A stretch of 64,000 nt of DNA from contig JBLHGU010000006.1 in assembly GCA_047615875.1 (NCBI GenBank), forward strand, positions 1-64,000, read 5' to 3'. The notes under the pieces are model-generated. The model worked only from the letters and a program-made list of their open reading frames with translations, was not told the origin of the DNA and made no database searches. Made by a program: the position numbers and the translations under genes. The number at the start of each line of letters is the position of its first letter. Within the stretch, counting starts at the first letter, position 1. Positions 53,701 to 61,726 of this stretch are shown here, in pieces. This DNA is from JBLHGU01 sp047615875. Its GTDB lineage: Bacteria > Pseudomonadota > Gammaproteobacteria > Arenicellales > CAJQKF01.

Positions 53701-54464
53701 GTGAGAATTTCTGCGCTATCGTCCAGACGACGGGACAAAAACTCGCGGGTTTCGCGAATCTCCCGTTCACCAGCAAGAAAGATTAGTATATCTCCAACAC
53801 CCCGACTCCAGGCCTGTTTAACAGCAGCAAGAATATGCGCTGAACTACCAGCTTCCTGGTCCTTTGGAGTTGACAGATAAACCGTTTCAACCGGAAAGGT
53901 CCGACCCGATACCTGCACCACAGGCGCTTTATCAAAATGTTCTGAAAATCGTTCTGTATCGATTGTTGCAGAGGTAATCAATAACTTTAAATCTTCACGC
54001 TTTTTAAGTAAGCGCTTTAAATAACCCAGCAGAAAATCAATATTGAGCGAACGCTCGTGGGCCTCGTCAATAATTATGGTGTGATATCGACTTAATCGTC
54101 GGTCGTGATCCAGCTCAGATAACAACATGCCATCTGTTAGCACTTTTATCCGGGTTTTCGGCCCGATACGTTCTCCAAAACGTACCTTATAACCTACTAC
54201 ATCACCTAGCCTGACGCCCATTTCACTCGCCACACGGGAAGCAATTTCACGGGCGGCGATTCTACGTGGCTGAGTATGTGCGATCAGTTGTTTGTGATCA
54301 GGGCGCAACAACAGCGGTAACTTGGGCAACTGCGTGCTCTTTCCAGATCCAGTTTCACCAGCGACAACAACTACCTGATGCCGCTGGTAAAGTTCACCTA
54401 TCTCATTGATCCTGGCACTGATTGGCAGGTGTTCAGGAAACTGCAGACTATCTAAGAGGGAAAT
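50793..54464 (-). CDS. hrpA: ATP-dependent RNA helicase HrpA
   Basis: DEAH-box helicase, 1223 aa as placed. The Walker A motif GETGSGKSTQLPKL at 36-49 and the conserved FPEHLPISARINEI at 9-22 lie upstream of the first ATG/GTG/TTG-type codon, so the usual starts would cut the P-loop. The in-frame stop is the ppi TAA at 54465-54467, and the first codon after it is ATT, with GAGGT 7 bases ahead: I take AUU at 54464 as start. Further motifs: DEAH in IIIDEAHERSLNIDF, LVFLAGEREIRET-like FLAGEREIRE, QRKGRCGRVQSGVC (motif VI) and the C-terminal DUF3418 region. It lacks the roughly 80-residue N-terminal extension of E. coli HrpA. Confidence 0.85.
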   Translation of the reverse strand: MSLLDSLQFPEHLPISARINEIGELYQRHQVVVVAGETGSGKSTQLPKLPLLLRPDHKQLIAHTQPRRIAAREIASRVASEMGVRLGDVVGYKVRFGERIGPKTRIKVLTDGMLLSELDHDRRLSRYHTIIIDEAHERSLNIDFLLGYLKRLLKKREDLKLLITSATIDTERFSEHFDKAPVVQVSGRTFPVETVYLSTPKDQEAGSSAHILAAVKQAWSRGVGDILIFLAGEREIRETREFLSRRLDDSAEILTLYARLAPAEQKKIFFQSNGQRIILSTNVAETSLTVPGVKYVIDVGSARISRYSAARKIQRLPIEKISQASANQRKGRCGRVQSGVCFRLYSQDDFDSRAEFSDPEVVRTSLASVILKMKILNLGEVQSFPFLDRPDHRQVKSGLRLLGELSALDEELKLTSTGRELARLPVDPRVGRLLIEGRKLDCLAEMLIIGSRLSVPDVEIVPKEKSEVARQHHKTFPRSASDIQAILDLWAIYHEQKESGSRRALERWCESNFLSSHRMYEWLALHQQLRLAMKEKVESSPALELNIEGVAKSLITGFISNVCKVEEKGEYLGTQNKKLIIHPSSRFFKSGPKWLVATAVVDSGRPYARQCLGIRPEWIESVAANQMRYELTEPWWDSHSGNVLAFQSGSLQGLRIFSRRKKNYSQFDPVAAREIFIQQALVEMGASKLAFAEANLKLRAVMEQIRHKTRGYEIWVDEEGLQDYFNKQLPDRVFSIATLKKWLRANPAQESALFLTAELLLGNELNPEDSTAYPDRLAVGGNEVPVNYQYQPGKEFDGATIQLPLALLGQFEADVAERQMGSWFEQRIEGLIRCLPKSLRRPLVPIADKVERIVSEMRQTEGDIVTALTKLLNQNYAIKVSTGDFDLNRLDNHLRLRLEVVSEQGALVDSGRNIKELKQTHGSQARDEFEHLGASDYRRQGFRRWDFEDLQPAISLDASGQTITAFPGLVDLRDNVGLELFDNSMTALQSHRAGLRRLALCYLGRQVKDVVKSCNLNQLALRYAGLFPGAEFTEMFRHEIIARSIGFKSEEVWTKTEFLQALTKADVNLVEVAHKLATDTSRLLEVAYSIRDETSTRLRQNSYSEAEKHIDQLIAPDNLFLTPEQWFAHLPRFLKSILLRLEKSAKDPDRDQQLESRIASYSSKLAGLGVKEIEMDNNRSTLRWMLEEFHVSLFAQQLGTSIPISAKRLDRQLQKIAQAVHGI

Positions 54465-55055
54465 TTATTGGACCTCTGCCTTAATCACGACAATATCTTC
54501 AACAGGTACATCACCATGAGACCCCACATTACCTGTCTTGACCTTAACCATGCTGTGAACGACATCCATTCCTTCTACCACCTTGGCAAATACTGCGTAA
54601 CCCCAACCTTGTGGATTCTTACCCGTATGATCAAGAAACGCATTATCATTTACATTGATGAAAAATTGTGACGTAGCAGAGTGGGGATCGCCGGTGCGCG
54701 CCATTGACAGCGAACCAGTCAGATTTTTAAGCCCATTGTCGGCTTCATTCTGGATTGGCGCATTATTCTGCTTCTGATTCATGCCCGGTTCCATTCCACC
54801 ACCCTGCACCATAAAGCCAGGAATTACGCGATGAAATATCGTGCCGTCAAAGAAACCACTTTCAGCATACTCGCGAAAGTTGGCCGCCGAAATGGGTGCG
54901 TTCTCGTCGTCCAGTTCAATGGTAAATGAACCGAGGGAAGTTTCAAACTTGATCATGCTGTTGCTCCTGGCATGTACGCCGGAGCTTGTGGCCACGGCAA
55001 TTAATAGAACTAATGATAAAAAATACTGATTTAGAAAATAACCTGCTTTACGCAT
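54465..55055 (-). CDS. Periplasmic cyclophilin-type peptidyl-prolyl isomerase
   Basis: Catalyses proline isomerisation in exported proteins. From the ATG at 55055, with GGAGA 5 bases ahead, it is 196 aa; the longer frame to 55115 overlaps the EVE gene. Residues 1-29 form a signal peptide (FLNQYFLSLVLLIAVA, then VHA). The catalytic core has FDGTIFHRVIPGFMVQGG (with the FHR motif), SMARTGDPHSATSQFFIN and GWGYAVFAKVVEGMDVV. It is the PpiA type with a short loop. The stop codon directly abuts the proposed hrpA AUU start. Confidence 0.93.
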   Translation of the reverse strand: MRKAGYFLNQYFLSLVLLIAVATSSGVHARSNSMIKFETSLGSFTIELDDENAPISAANFREYAESGFFDGTIFHRVIPGFMVQGGGMEPGMNQKQNNAPIQNEADNGLKNLTGSLSMARTGDPHSATSQFFINVNDNAFLDHTGKNPQGWGYAVFAKVVEGMDVVHSMVKVKTGNVGSHGDVPVEDIVVIKAEVQ

Positions 55056-55071
55056 AACAATCTCCAATGAA

Positions 55072-55554
55072 TTAAACTTTTTCCCCAGCCATTTCAAGAA
55101 CGACTTGCCAGTCATGCTCGTTAACTGGGGTAATCGACAGCCTGCTACCCTTCTGGACTACAACCATCTCTGTCAGTCGGGGTTCTGCTTTGAGTGCTTT
55201 CAGACTTACGGAAGTCTTAAATTTCTTCTGGTACTTAACATCGACCATTAGCCAGCGTGGATTATCCGGATCACTTTTAGCATCGAAGTAGTTACTTTCA
55301 GGATCAAATGCTGTGTGATCGGGATAAGCTTCGCGAACAATCTTCGCTATACCAACGATGCCTGGTTCGTCACAGTTGGAATGATAGAAAAATGCTAGCT
55401 CGCCCTTTTTCATGCCGTCGCGCATAAAATTGCGAGCCTGGTAGTTTCTTATACCATCCCAATGATCAGTCTTTTTTGGCATAGCCTTCAAATGATCAAT
55501 TGAGAAAACATCCGGTTCACTTTTTAACAACCAATAATTCATTTTAGTAGGCAT
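55072..55554 (-). CDS. EVE-domain protein
   Basis: 160 aa single EVE domain (YTH/PUA-like superfamily that binds modified bases). Conserved blocks: YWLLKSEPDVFSIDHL at the start, HWDGIRNYQARNFMRDGM, ELAFFYHSNCDEPGIVGIA and DPRWLMVDV-like NPRWLMVDVKY. The ATG at 55554 has AGGAG at good spacing; the ATG at 55542 is the alternative. It lies between 5-FCL and the cyclophilin gene, often seen near ssrS/ygfA in gammaproteobacteria. Confidence 0.93.
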   Translation of the reverse strand: MPTKMNYWLLKSEPDVFSIDHLKAMPKKTDHWDGIRNYQARNFMRDGMKKGELAFFYHSNCDEPGIVGIAKIVREAYPDHTAFDPESNYFDAKSDPDNPRWLMVDVKYQKKFKTSVSLKALKAEPRLTEMVVVQKGSRLSITPVNEHDWQVVLEMAGEKV

Positions 55555-55597
55555 TATTTATTCTCCTGATCGAAACAAATTAGTTGTCTATGCTGCA

Positions 55598-56197
55598 TTA
55601 CTTGAGACATTGATAAGCTGTGCTTTCAGTAACGATTCTGGAAATGGGTATATCCCAGGAGTCACTAGGAATAGTAGATACTTTCTGCAGTTCATGGGCT
55701 AGCCCGGCAACTTCTGGTTTACCAGTCGGGCCCAGCTCAGCGCTTGCACCCAGGGTAGTATCGTAAAAACCACCACCCATGCCAACGCGACTACCGCATT
55801 CATCAAAAGCAACTAACGGCACCAAAACCCAGTCAAGTTGTTCAGCGAGATGAATATCTGCCGCCTCTGTGCAAGGCTCGGGGATACCGAATCGATTTGG
55901 CTGAAAACTGGTGGTTGCATTGACTTCCCCAAAACCCAGTCGACGCTCACCTTGCAGCGGAATGATTGGCAAAAAGCAGTGAACTCCCTTTTCAACTGCA
56001 CATTGCATGGCCAGACCAGGGTCAATCTCGCCATCGTTAGCCAGATAAAAAGCAATTTTTATATGTTCAGCAAATAACCCCAGCGACTCAAGCATTTTGC
56101 ACAGTTTCTCTGCTGCATACTTTTGTTGCTCTTCGCTTAACGAACGACGCAAAGCGCGGGCCGTTTGTCGAATGGATTGTTTGGTTGGTACGGTCAT
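55598..56197 (-). CDS. ygfA: 5-formyltetrahydrofolate cyclo-ligase
   Basis: Converts 5-formyl-THF to 5,10-methenyl-THF. 199 aa from the ATG at 56197 (MTVPTKQSIRQTARALRRSL). ATP-binding arginine/lysine residues in the N-terminal helix, IKIAFYLANDGEIDP, and the nucleotide loop VAFDECGSRVGMGGGFYD are present. It is encoded directly downstream of the 6S RNA gene on the same strand, the conserved ssrS-ygfA arrangement in which one transcript can hold both. Confidence 0.94.
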   Translation of the reverse strand: MTVPTKQSIRQTARALRRSLSEEQQKYAAEKLCKMLESLGLFAEHIKIAFYLANDGEIDPGLAMQCAVEKGVHCFLPIIPLQGERRLGFGEVNATTSFQPNRFGIPEPCTEAADIHLAEQLDWVLVPLVAFDECGSRVGMGGGFYDTTLGASAELGPTGKPEVAGLAHELQKVSTIPSDSWDIPISRIVTESTAYQCLK

Positions 56198-56218
56198 AGA
56201 TTCCAGGTCTAAAAAAAA

Positions 56219-56411
56219 CGCCACCCGTTGATGCCGTAATTGACCGCGTACCTTGAACCGGGAAGTTCAAGTGGGTGTTCTCGAACACGCCCTGGGCTTT
56301 CCGAAACCTGTTAAGGCAGCGGACATGCACGCCAGCGTGCTACACGAACCCCGATCTGTAATCTAGGTTCTAAGGGTTTAATGGTCAGTTACGTACACCA
56401 CAGGCGACGCA
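56219..56411 (-). ncRNA. ssrS: 6S RNA
   Basis: Found by context (between zapA and ygfA) and structure. The 5' part, from position 56400, reads TGGTGTACGTAACTGACC and pairs with the 3' part GGTCAATTACGGCATCA (ending at 56229): about 16 pairs with one bulge and one mismatch, the closing stem. The 3' arm has the conserved hairpin ACTTGAACTTCCCGGTTCAAGG seen in gammaproteobacterial 6S RNA (TTGAAC/GTTCAA pairing). Downstream is GGCG followed by eight T. 6S RNA mimics an open promoter and binds sigma-70 RNA polymerase in stationary phase. Ends are approximate (about 190 nt). Confidence 0.87.
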
Positions 56412-56417
56412 GAGCAT

Positions 56418-56445
56418 ATTGTACTACTAAGCAAACTCTACACAA
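56418..56445 (-). promoter_or_regulatory. Sigma-70 promoter of 6S RNA
   Basis: On the minus strand TTGTGT (56445-56440), a 16-base spacer and TACAAT (56423-56418). The predicted start lies about 7 bases further, near 56411, which fits the expected RNA length. Confidence 0.6.
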
Positions 56446-56626
56446 GGCGACTAAGGCAGATAAGTAAAATTTAATCCAACAATCAGCGAGCAATTCTCAA
56501 CGGGCGCTTATCAGAAGCAAATAAATTTATTGTTGACCGGGTTCACTGGGATTTTTTGATACTATTTGAACTGGGCCCCCTTTCGAGCCCGACCTCCTAT
56601 TGTAAGAACCAGACTACCGGCTCGGC
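56446..56626. other. Spacer between zapA and the 6S promoter
   Basis: About 180 bases downstream of zapA with no gene. It is AT-rich in the middle and has a G/C block (GGGCTCGAAAGGGGGCCC on the minus strand, near 56573-56590) that can fold into an imperfect hairpin, followed by AGTTCAAATAG without a clear U-run. Nothing else is seen. Confidence 0.4.
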
Positions 56627-56956
56627 CTAGTCACCTAAGTCCAGTTCGTCATCAAGTCTTTCGGTCATCGACTCAATACGGGCGACGAACGCGGAATTAT
56701 CGGCCACATCCGGAACTTGATTTAGCACAGGCGTCGAACGATCATCTCCCTCGCCATGCAGCAACTCATTGGAAATATTCAACGCTGCCATAATCGCGCA
56801 ACGCTCATGACCAATAACGCGACCGGAATGCTGTATAGATCGCATCATGTCATCCAGGTAAGCCGCCGCTGCAAGCAATTGTGGTCGTTCTTCGTCGCGA
56901 CAGGCCACGGTAAAGTCGCGGTCCATAATATTTACTTTAAAACTAAGCTTGTCCAT
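56627..56956 (-). CDS. zapA: Cell division protein ZapA
   Basis: 109 aa FtsZ-ring associated protein. The globular head holds FKVNIMDRDFTVACRDEERPQ-type sequence (VNIMDRDFTVACRDEE), then LLAAAAYLDDMM and the coiled-coil-forming helix HERCAIMAALNISNELL. The C-terminal tail is acidic. It shares one base with the upstream small coiled-coil gene and is followed by 6S RNA, the canonical gammaproteobacterial order. Confidence 0.93.
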   Translation of the reverse strand: MDKLSFKVNIMDRDFTVACRDEERPQLLAAAAYLDDMMRSIQHSGRVIGHERCAIMAALNISNELLHGEGDDRSTPVLNQVPDVADNSAFVARIESMTERLDDELDLGD

Positions 56957-57156
56957 TAGTCGTTGCCCTTGCGCAATTTTTCAATAATGGAATCTAATCG
57001 TCCACGAGCCACAACATTTTTTTCATCCAATGCATGTTTTTCCTGCTGCAACTGCTCCGTCTGGCCCTTTAGAACTTGATTCTCATCTCGGAGCCGATGG
57101 TTCATATCAATCAGTTCATCTATTCGATCGGACAGTCTGTCGAGTTGTTTTTGCAA
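56956..57156 (-). CDS. Small coiled-coil protein (TIGR02449 / ZapB-like)
   Basis: 66 aa, nearly all one coiled coil with heptads: LDRLSDRIDELIDMNHRL, then LKGQTEQLQQEKHALDEK. Its size, heptad pattern and place directly before zapA match the TIGR02449 family, thought to act with ZapA at the division site (inference). Starts at ATG 57156; stop overlaps zapA start by one base. Confidence 0.88.
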   Translation of the reverse strand: MQKQLDRLSDRIDELIDMNHRLRDENQVLKGQTEQLQQEKHALDEKNVVARGRLDSIIEKLRKGND

Positions 57157-57347
57157 AGCCGTTACCGCTATTGTGTTTTTAAAATATTCATTTATGCTAA
57201 CCCTGTCGCTGCTTCCCGATGAACTGGCACTAACGATTCCCCATGCACCTAATCCCTTAGGCCATATATCTCACTCATTTTCAACTGTTCCCAACCAAAA
57301 AGCAACTATGAACCGCGATCAGTTTTATCGCCCAAACAGCCAACATC
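57157..57347. promoter_or_regulatory. Divergent intergenic region zapA / ygfB
   Basis: A 191-base gap between the outward-facing operons; promoters for both must lie here. No strong sigma-70 match is evident to me. A 60-codon plus-strand frame covers it (57173-57355) but overlaps the ygfB start and has no protein-like features. Confidence 0.35.
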
Positions 57348-57899
57348 ATGTCTGATACATCCAACTTCCTGACCGAACATTTTACCGAACTGGACACACT
57401 GTTACGTCAGTATGGCGCCGAGACCGGCATCTGCGAGGCTCATGGCTTAAGTGTTGGCCTGGTTTGCCGGGGGCAACACGAGCTAACCCAGACTCAATGG
57501 TGCGAACTACTTGCTGTACCCGAACTTAAAGATGCGATTCTTGATACTTTACAGGGAATCCATGGTCTGGCAATGCGGGCATTACATAGCCAGGAACTGG
57601 CATTTGATCCATTGTTACCAGACGATAATGTGGAAATAAAGGATCAGGTCGATTCCCTGTCCGAATGGTGCGCAGGATTTTTGCGCGGATTTCTATCCAC
57701 CGGTAAAGAGAAACTGGATGAAACCTGTCAGGAAGCAATTGATGATATATCATCCATTAGTAATCTAGAAATGGACGATGATGACCTCGACAGTCAGGAA
57801 AGATCTTTATTCGAACTAAGAGAGTATTTAAGAATTGCCGTACAAATTCTGTTTGAGCAATTTAAAAGCCAGGAACCTGTTTCCAGTATGGAAAATTAA
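57348..57899 (+). CDS. ygfB: YecA/UPF0149 family protein YgfB
   Basis: 183 aa alpha-helical acidic protein. Conserved elements: EAHGLSVGLVCRG near 30, LSEWCAGFLRGFLSTG near 105-120 and LFELREYLRIAVQILFEQF at the end. YgfB-type proteins are soluble dimers; in Pseudomonas aeruginosa YgfB affects a regulator of cell-wall genes. Here it leads the ygfB-pepP-ubiH-ubiI operon; pepP follows after 5 bases. Confidence 0.93.
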   Translation: MSDTSNFLTEHFTELDTLLRQYGAETGICEAHGLSVGLVCRGQHELTQTQWCELLAVPELKDAILDTLQGIHGLAMRALHSQELAFDPLLPDDNVEIKDQVDSLSEWCAGFLRGFLSTGKEKLDETCQEAIDDISSISNLEMDDDDLDSQERSLFELREYLRIAVQILFEQFKSQEPVSSMEN

Positions 57900-57904
57900 A
57901 CCTC

Positions 57905-59215
57905 ATGAGTAAAAACAAACCCAGTATGTACAGCAAACGTCGCCGTGAACTCATGCAAATGATGGAAGGTGGCGTAGCAGTTATTCCCACCGCGCCAGAG
58001 CAATCCCGAAACGGCGACGTTCTCTATCAATTTCGGCCTGACAGCGATTTCTACTACCTAAGTCACTTTCCAGAACCTGAGTCGGTAATGGTGTTGGCGC
58101 CAGGAAGAGCAGCCGGAGAGTTTATTATTTTTTGTCGCGAGCGAGATACCGCTCGTGAAATGTGGGATGGCCGTCGCACCGGAATTGAGGGTGCTGTGGA
58201 CTTTTATGAAGCCGACGATTCTTTCCCTATTGAAGATATCGACGAGATTCTGCCGGGGCTTCTGGAGAATCGAGAGAAAGTTTATTGCTCAATGGGACGA
58301 TATCCGGAATTCGACAGTCGCCTAATCCAATGGATGACAGAGGTTAAAGGCAAGGTCAGAACGGGTATACACGCGCCTGGAGAACTGGTTGATATTGGCC
58401 ATATATTGCATGAGATGCGCTTAATAAAAGGTGCTGATGAGCAAAAACTCATGCGCAAGGCCGGGAAAATTAGCGCTGATGCTCACTGTCGTGCAATGCG
58501 TGCCTGTAAACCAGGAATGTACGAATACCAGCTTGAAGCTGAACTTGAATATGGCTTCCGCCTGGGTGGTTCACACTATCCCGCTTACCCTTCCATCGTA
58601 GCTAGTGGCGGCAATGCTTGCATCCTGCATTATACAGAGAATACAGAACAATTACGCGATGGCGATCTGGTTCTGATTGATGCCGGTGCAGAATTAGACT
58701 GTTACGCCTCTGATATCACACGAACCTTTCCGGTAAATGGCAAATTCAGTACCGCCCAGAAGGCCGTTTATGATGTTGTTCTTGAGTCGCAATATGCTGC
58801 CATAGCTGCTTGCGGTAAGGATAAAGAATGGAACGACCCGCACAATGCAGCAGTAAATGTTTTGTGTCAGGGCATGCTGGACCTTGGGCTATTGAAAGGC
58901 AGCTTTGACGAGGCAATGGAAACCCATGCCTACAGACGTTTTTATATGCACCGAACAGGCCACTGGCTAGGTATCGATGTACATGATGTCGGAGATTATC
59001 GTCTGGAAGCTCAGTGGCGGCCCCTTGAACCGGGCATGGTGCTAACCGTTGAGCCGGGAATGTATATTTCACCCGCAGAAGATGTTGCAGAAGAATTCCA
59101 TAATATCGGTATAAGAATAGAAGACGATGTACTTATTACTCGCAATGGACCGGAAATTTTGTCGTCTGGAGTGCCCAAGACTACCGAAGACATCGAAGCA
59201 TTGATGCAGCAGTGA
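57905..59215 (+). CDS. pepP: Xaa-Pro aminopeptidase P
   Basis: 436 aa M24 metallopeptidase that removes an N-terminal residue preceding proline. Residues 1-170 are the AMP_N domain (RRRELMQMMEGGVAVIPTA, FRPDSDFYYLSHFPEP); the catalytic domain has the normal Mn-binding set: DAGAELDCYASDITRTFP (two Asp 11 apart), HRTGHWLGIDVHD, TVEPGMYI and GIRIEDDVLIT. It contrasts with the DddP-like M24 protein at 4.1 kb. The TGA overlaps the GTG of ubiH by 4 bases. Confidence 0.95.
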   Translation: MSKNKPSMYSKRRRELMQMMEGGVAVIPTAPEQSRNGDVLYQFRPDSDFYYLSHFPEPESVMVLAPGRAAGEFIIFCRERDTAREMWDGRRTGIEGAVDFYEADDSFPIEDIDEILPGLLENREKVYCSMGRYPEFDSRLIQWMTEVKGKVRTGIHAPGELVDIGHILHEMRLIKGADEQKLMRKAGKISADAHCRAMRACKPGMYEYQLEAELEYGFRLGGSHYPAYPSIVASGGNACILHYTENTEQLRDGDLVLIDAGAELDCYASDITRTFPVNGKFSTAQKAVYDVVLESQYAAIAACGKDKEWNDPHNAAVNVLCQGMLDLGLLKGSFDEAMETHAYRRFYMHRTGHWLGIDVHDVGDYRLEAQWRPLEPGMVLTVEPGMYISPAEDVAEEFHNIGIRIEDDVLITRNGPEILSSGVPKTTEDIEALMQQ

Positions 59216-60471
59216 GTTTACCGCAACAATACGATCTGGTTATTGTTGGCGGTGGTTTGTCTGGCGCCAGCCTGGCCTGCGCCCTCGGAGACCTGGGTAA
59301 ACGTATCGCTGTAATCGAAGCTATACCGGTCGCCAGCGACAAGCAACCCAGTTACGATGAACGCACTATAGCCTTAACTTACTCTTCCAGAAACATTTTT
59401 AGTGGCATTGGAGTTTGGCAAAGTATTAGTGATGCCGCCTGCCCTATCCATAGCATACATATTAGCGACGTCGGCAAGTCCGGCATGACCCGACTCAACC
59501 GTAGCCTGGTGGACACCGAGGCTCTTGGCTATGTTGTTCCAACTCGAGTTGTGGGCACGACGCTGTTTGATGCCATTATTAAGATGCCGAATATTGACTG
59601 GATTTGCCCAGCCAGAGCCATCGGAATCGAGCATCATGAAAGCAACCTAACGCTTGAGCTAGCAGACGCCCAAACGCCCATCAGCACGCCATTAGTAGTA
59701 GTTGCTGATGGCGCACGCTCGGGCATTGGTCAAGCAGCGGGTCTGGAACTAGATACAATCAGCTACCCAACAAAAGCTTTGATCACCATAATTGAAACCG
59801 ATCGTTTTCACGAATATCAGGCCTTTGAACGATTTACCCGTAGTGGCCCACTCGCCCTGCTGCCCATGCATCGCGCAGGCCGTTGGCGCTATGCCGTGGC
59901 CTGGACACTGCCTGAGGAAGAAGCTGACAGGCTAACCAACACATCAGAATCGGAGTTTCTTGCCGCCCTGCAGAACGAATTTGGTTATCGAGCAGGCAAT
60001 TTCTTGGGCGCCGGCAACCGCCGAAGTTATCCGCTTTCTCTGGGCATACTGGAAAACCCTGCTCGTAATCGTGTGGTGGCGCTAGGTAATGCAGCACACA
60101 TTGTTCACCCTGTCGCCGGCCAAGGCTTTAATCTAGGACTTAAAGATGTAGCGATTTTTGCGGAAGAAGTCGCCAATGCCTGGCGTGACAACCTGGACCC
60201 AGGCGATCCTCTGGTTCTTAATAGATACAACCGAAAACGCAATCGTCAGACCCGCCGTGTTGGAACATTCACCAATGGGTTAATCTCGACTTTTACGAGC
60301 ACTATTCCCGGTGTTGAATTACTACGCAATGTCGGTCTGAATATGCTTGATCTGGCACCGCCTGCCAAACGACTGCTTCTAAAACGCACCATGGGCATTC
60401 ATGGGAGACAACCGTTGCTGGCTTGCGGTCGACCACTGGGCCAATCAAGCAATACTGATAACAAACCGTGA
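59212..60471 (+). CDS. ubiH: 2-octaprenyl-6-methoxyphenol hydroxylase (UbiH)
   Basis: FAD-dependent ring hydroxylase of ubiquinone synthesis, 419 aa, starting at GTG overlapping pepP. FAD motifs: YDLVIVGGGLSGASLACAL at 7-25, VVADGARSGIGQAAG (DG motif) and VALGNAAHIVHPVAGQGFN (GD-like, here GN). The family-wide GxGxxG is intact. By operon order and the HPVAGQGFNLGLKD block this is UbiH rather than UbiI. The stop overlaps the next GTG by 4 bases. Confidence 0.9.
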   Translation: MSLPQQYDLVIVGGGLSGASLACALGDLGKRIAVIEAIPVASDKQPSYDERTIALTYSSRNIFSGIGVWQSISDAACPIHSIHISDVGKSGMTRLNRSLVDTEALGYVVPTRVVGTTLFDAIIKMPNIDWICPARAIGIEHHESNLTLELADAQTPISTPLVVVADGARSGIGQAAGLELDTISYPTKALITIIETDRFHEYQAFERFTRSGPLALLPMHRAGRWRYAVAWTLPEEEADRLTNTSESEFLAALQNEFGYRAGNFLGAGNRRSYPLSLGILENPARNRVVALGNAAHIVHPVAGQGFNLGLKDVAIFAEEVANAWRDNLDPGDPLVLNRYNRKRNRQTRRVGTFTNGLISTFTSTIPGVELLRNVGLNMLDLAPPAKRLLLKRTMGIHGRQPLLACGRPLGQSSNTDNKP

Positions 60472-61643
60472 GTAGTTTCGATATTCTGATCATTGGCGGC
60501 GGTATCGTCGGCAATGCCATAGCTCTTAGCCTTTGTAAAGATGGCTATGAGGTCGGACTATTAGATGTAGCGCCGCCACTCGCCCATCCAGGATCAGAAC
60601 TTCATCACCGAGTTTGCTCCATAAACTTGCAATCAAGTGCATTTCTGAATGAATTGGGCGTGTGGACGCAAATTGAAGCCATCCGAGCAACGCCCTTCTC
60701 TGCAATAAAGGTCTGGGATGCCAGTAGCCGGGGAGAACTTAAATTCGAAGCAGCAGATTGCGGACTCGACAACCTGGGACATATTGTAGAAAACGATATT
60801 ATCGTTTACTCCCTGGAACAAAGCCTGGTATTGGAATCCGGTTTTACACGACTGTCCTCTGCCAGTCTGATCAGCATAGAACAAAACACGCCGGATCAAA
60901 TCACTATTTGCACATTAGACGATAGACAATATTCCGCTGCATTGGTTGTTGGAGCTGACGGCGCACACTCCACGGTGCGAAGTTTGAACAATATCTCAGT
61001 CAATAACCTTAGCTATCAACAGCACGGCATAGTGACCTGGGTTAACACCAGCCAGCCTCACCAGAATATTGCGAGACAGGTATTTCTTCCCGGAGGGCCT
61101 CTCGCACTACTACCTCTGAGTGAAAGACATTGTTCTATAGTCTGGTCAGTTCCTTCCGAGCAAGTTGAAGAAATTTGTCTACAAAATGACGAGGATTTTA
61201 ATCGGACGATCAATCATGCTTTCGGCGATCAACTCGGTGAGATCAGTGTTGAGGCAAAACGTCTATCCTTTCCACTGGCAAGAAGTCACGCAAAATCCTA
61301 TCTGGCGGAACGGGTAGTTTTAATTGGCGATGCCGCGCATACGGTTCACCCGCTCGCCGGGCTCGGTGCCAACCAGGGGTTAGCTGATGTTATTCAATTA
61401 AAAGATACACTGGCAACAATAAAATCAAAGGGGAAACCAATTTACAGCCGCCGCGAACTACGATCCTTTGAACGCAAACGCAAAGCGGAGAATCAGCTAG
61501 CCCTGGCGACCATGGATGCATTTCACTTTGGATTTACGTCATCTAATGCTCTGGTCACACAGTTGCGCGGTACTGGACTCGGATTGGCACAGGCTTCAGA
61601 TACCATAAAGAGCTTTTTTATACAGCAAGCAACCGCTCATTAG
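60468..61643 (+). CDS. ubiI: UbiI/VisC-type FAD monooxygenase
   Basis: 391 aa paralogue of UbiH: FDILIIGGGIVGNAIALSL at the start, VGADGAHSTVRSL and VLIGDAAHTVHPLAGLGANQG near 280. UbiI hydroxylates C5 of the ubiquinone ring, so Coq7, UbiH and UbiI in this window together cover three hydroxylations. GTG start overlapping ubiH by 4 bases. The choice between UbiI and a broader UbiL/UbiM-like enzyme rests on operon order. Confidence 0.87.
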   Translation: MSSFDILIIGGGIVGNAIALSLCKDGYEVGLLDVAPPLAHPGSELHHRVCSINLQSSAFLNELGVWTQIEAIRATPFSAIKVWDASSRGELKFEAADCGLDNLGHIVENDIIVYSLEQSLVLESGFTRLSSASLISIEQNTPDQITICTLDDRQYSAALVVGADGAHSTVRSLNNISVNNLSYQQHGIVTWVNTSQPHQNIARQVFLPGGPLALLPLSERHCSIVWSVPSEQVEEICLQNDEDFNRTINHAFGDQLGEISVEAKRLSFPLARSHAKSYLAERVVLIGDAAHTVHPLAGLGANQGLADVIQLKDTLATIKSKGKPIYSRRELRSFERKRKAENQLALATMDAFHFGFTSSNALVTQLRGTGLGLAQASDTIKSFFIQQATAH

Positions 61644-61726
61644 ATTCTTTGGGGTAAATGACGTGGTTTTTTCCTCAGGCCGCGAACAGGTATACTCTCC
61701 GTAACTGACTACTTTGCATAATTTTG

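Noticed and set aside
57173..57355. 60-codon frame in the zapA/ygfB gap
   Set aside because: Overlaps the ygfB start and looks like non-coding promoter DNA.
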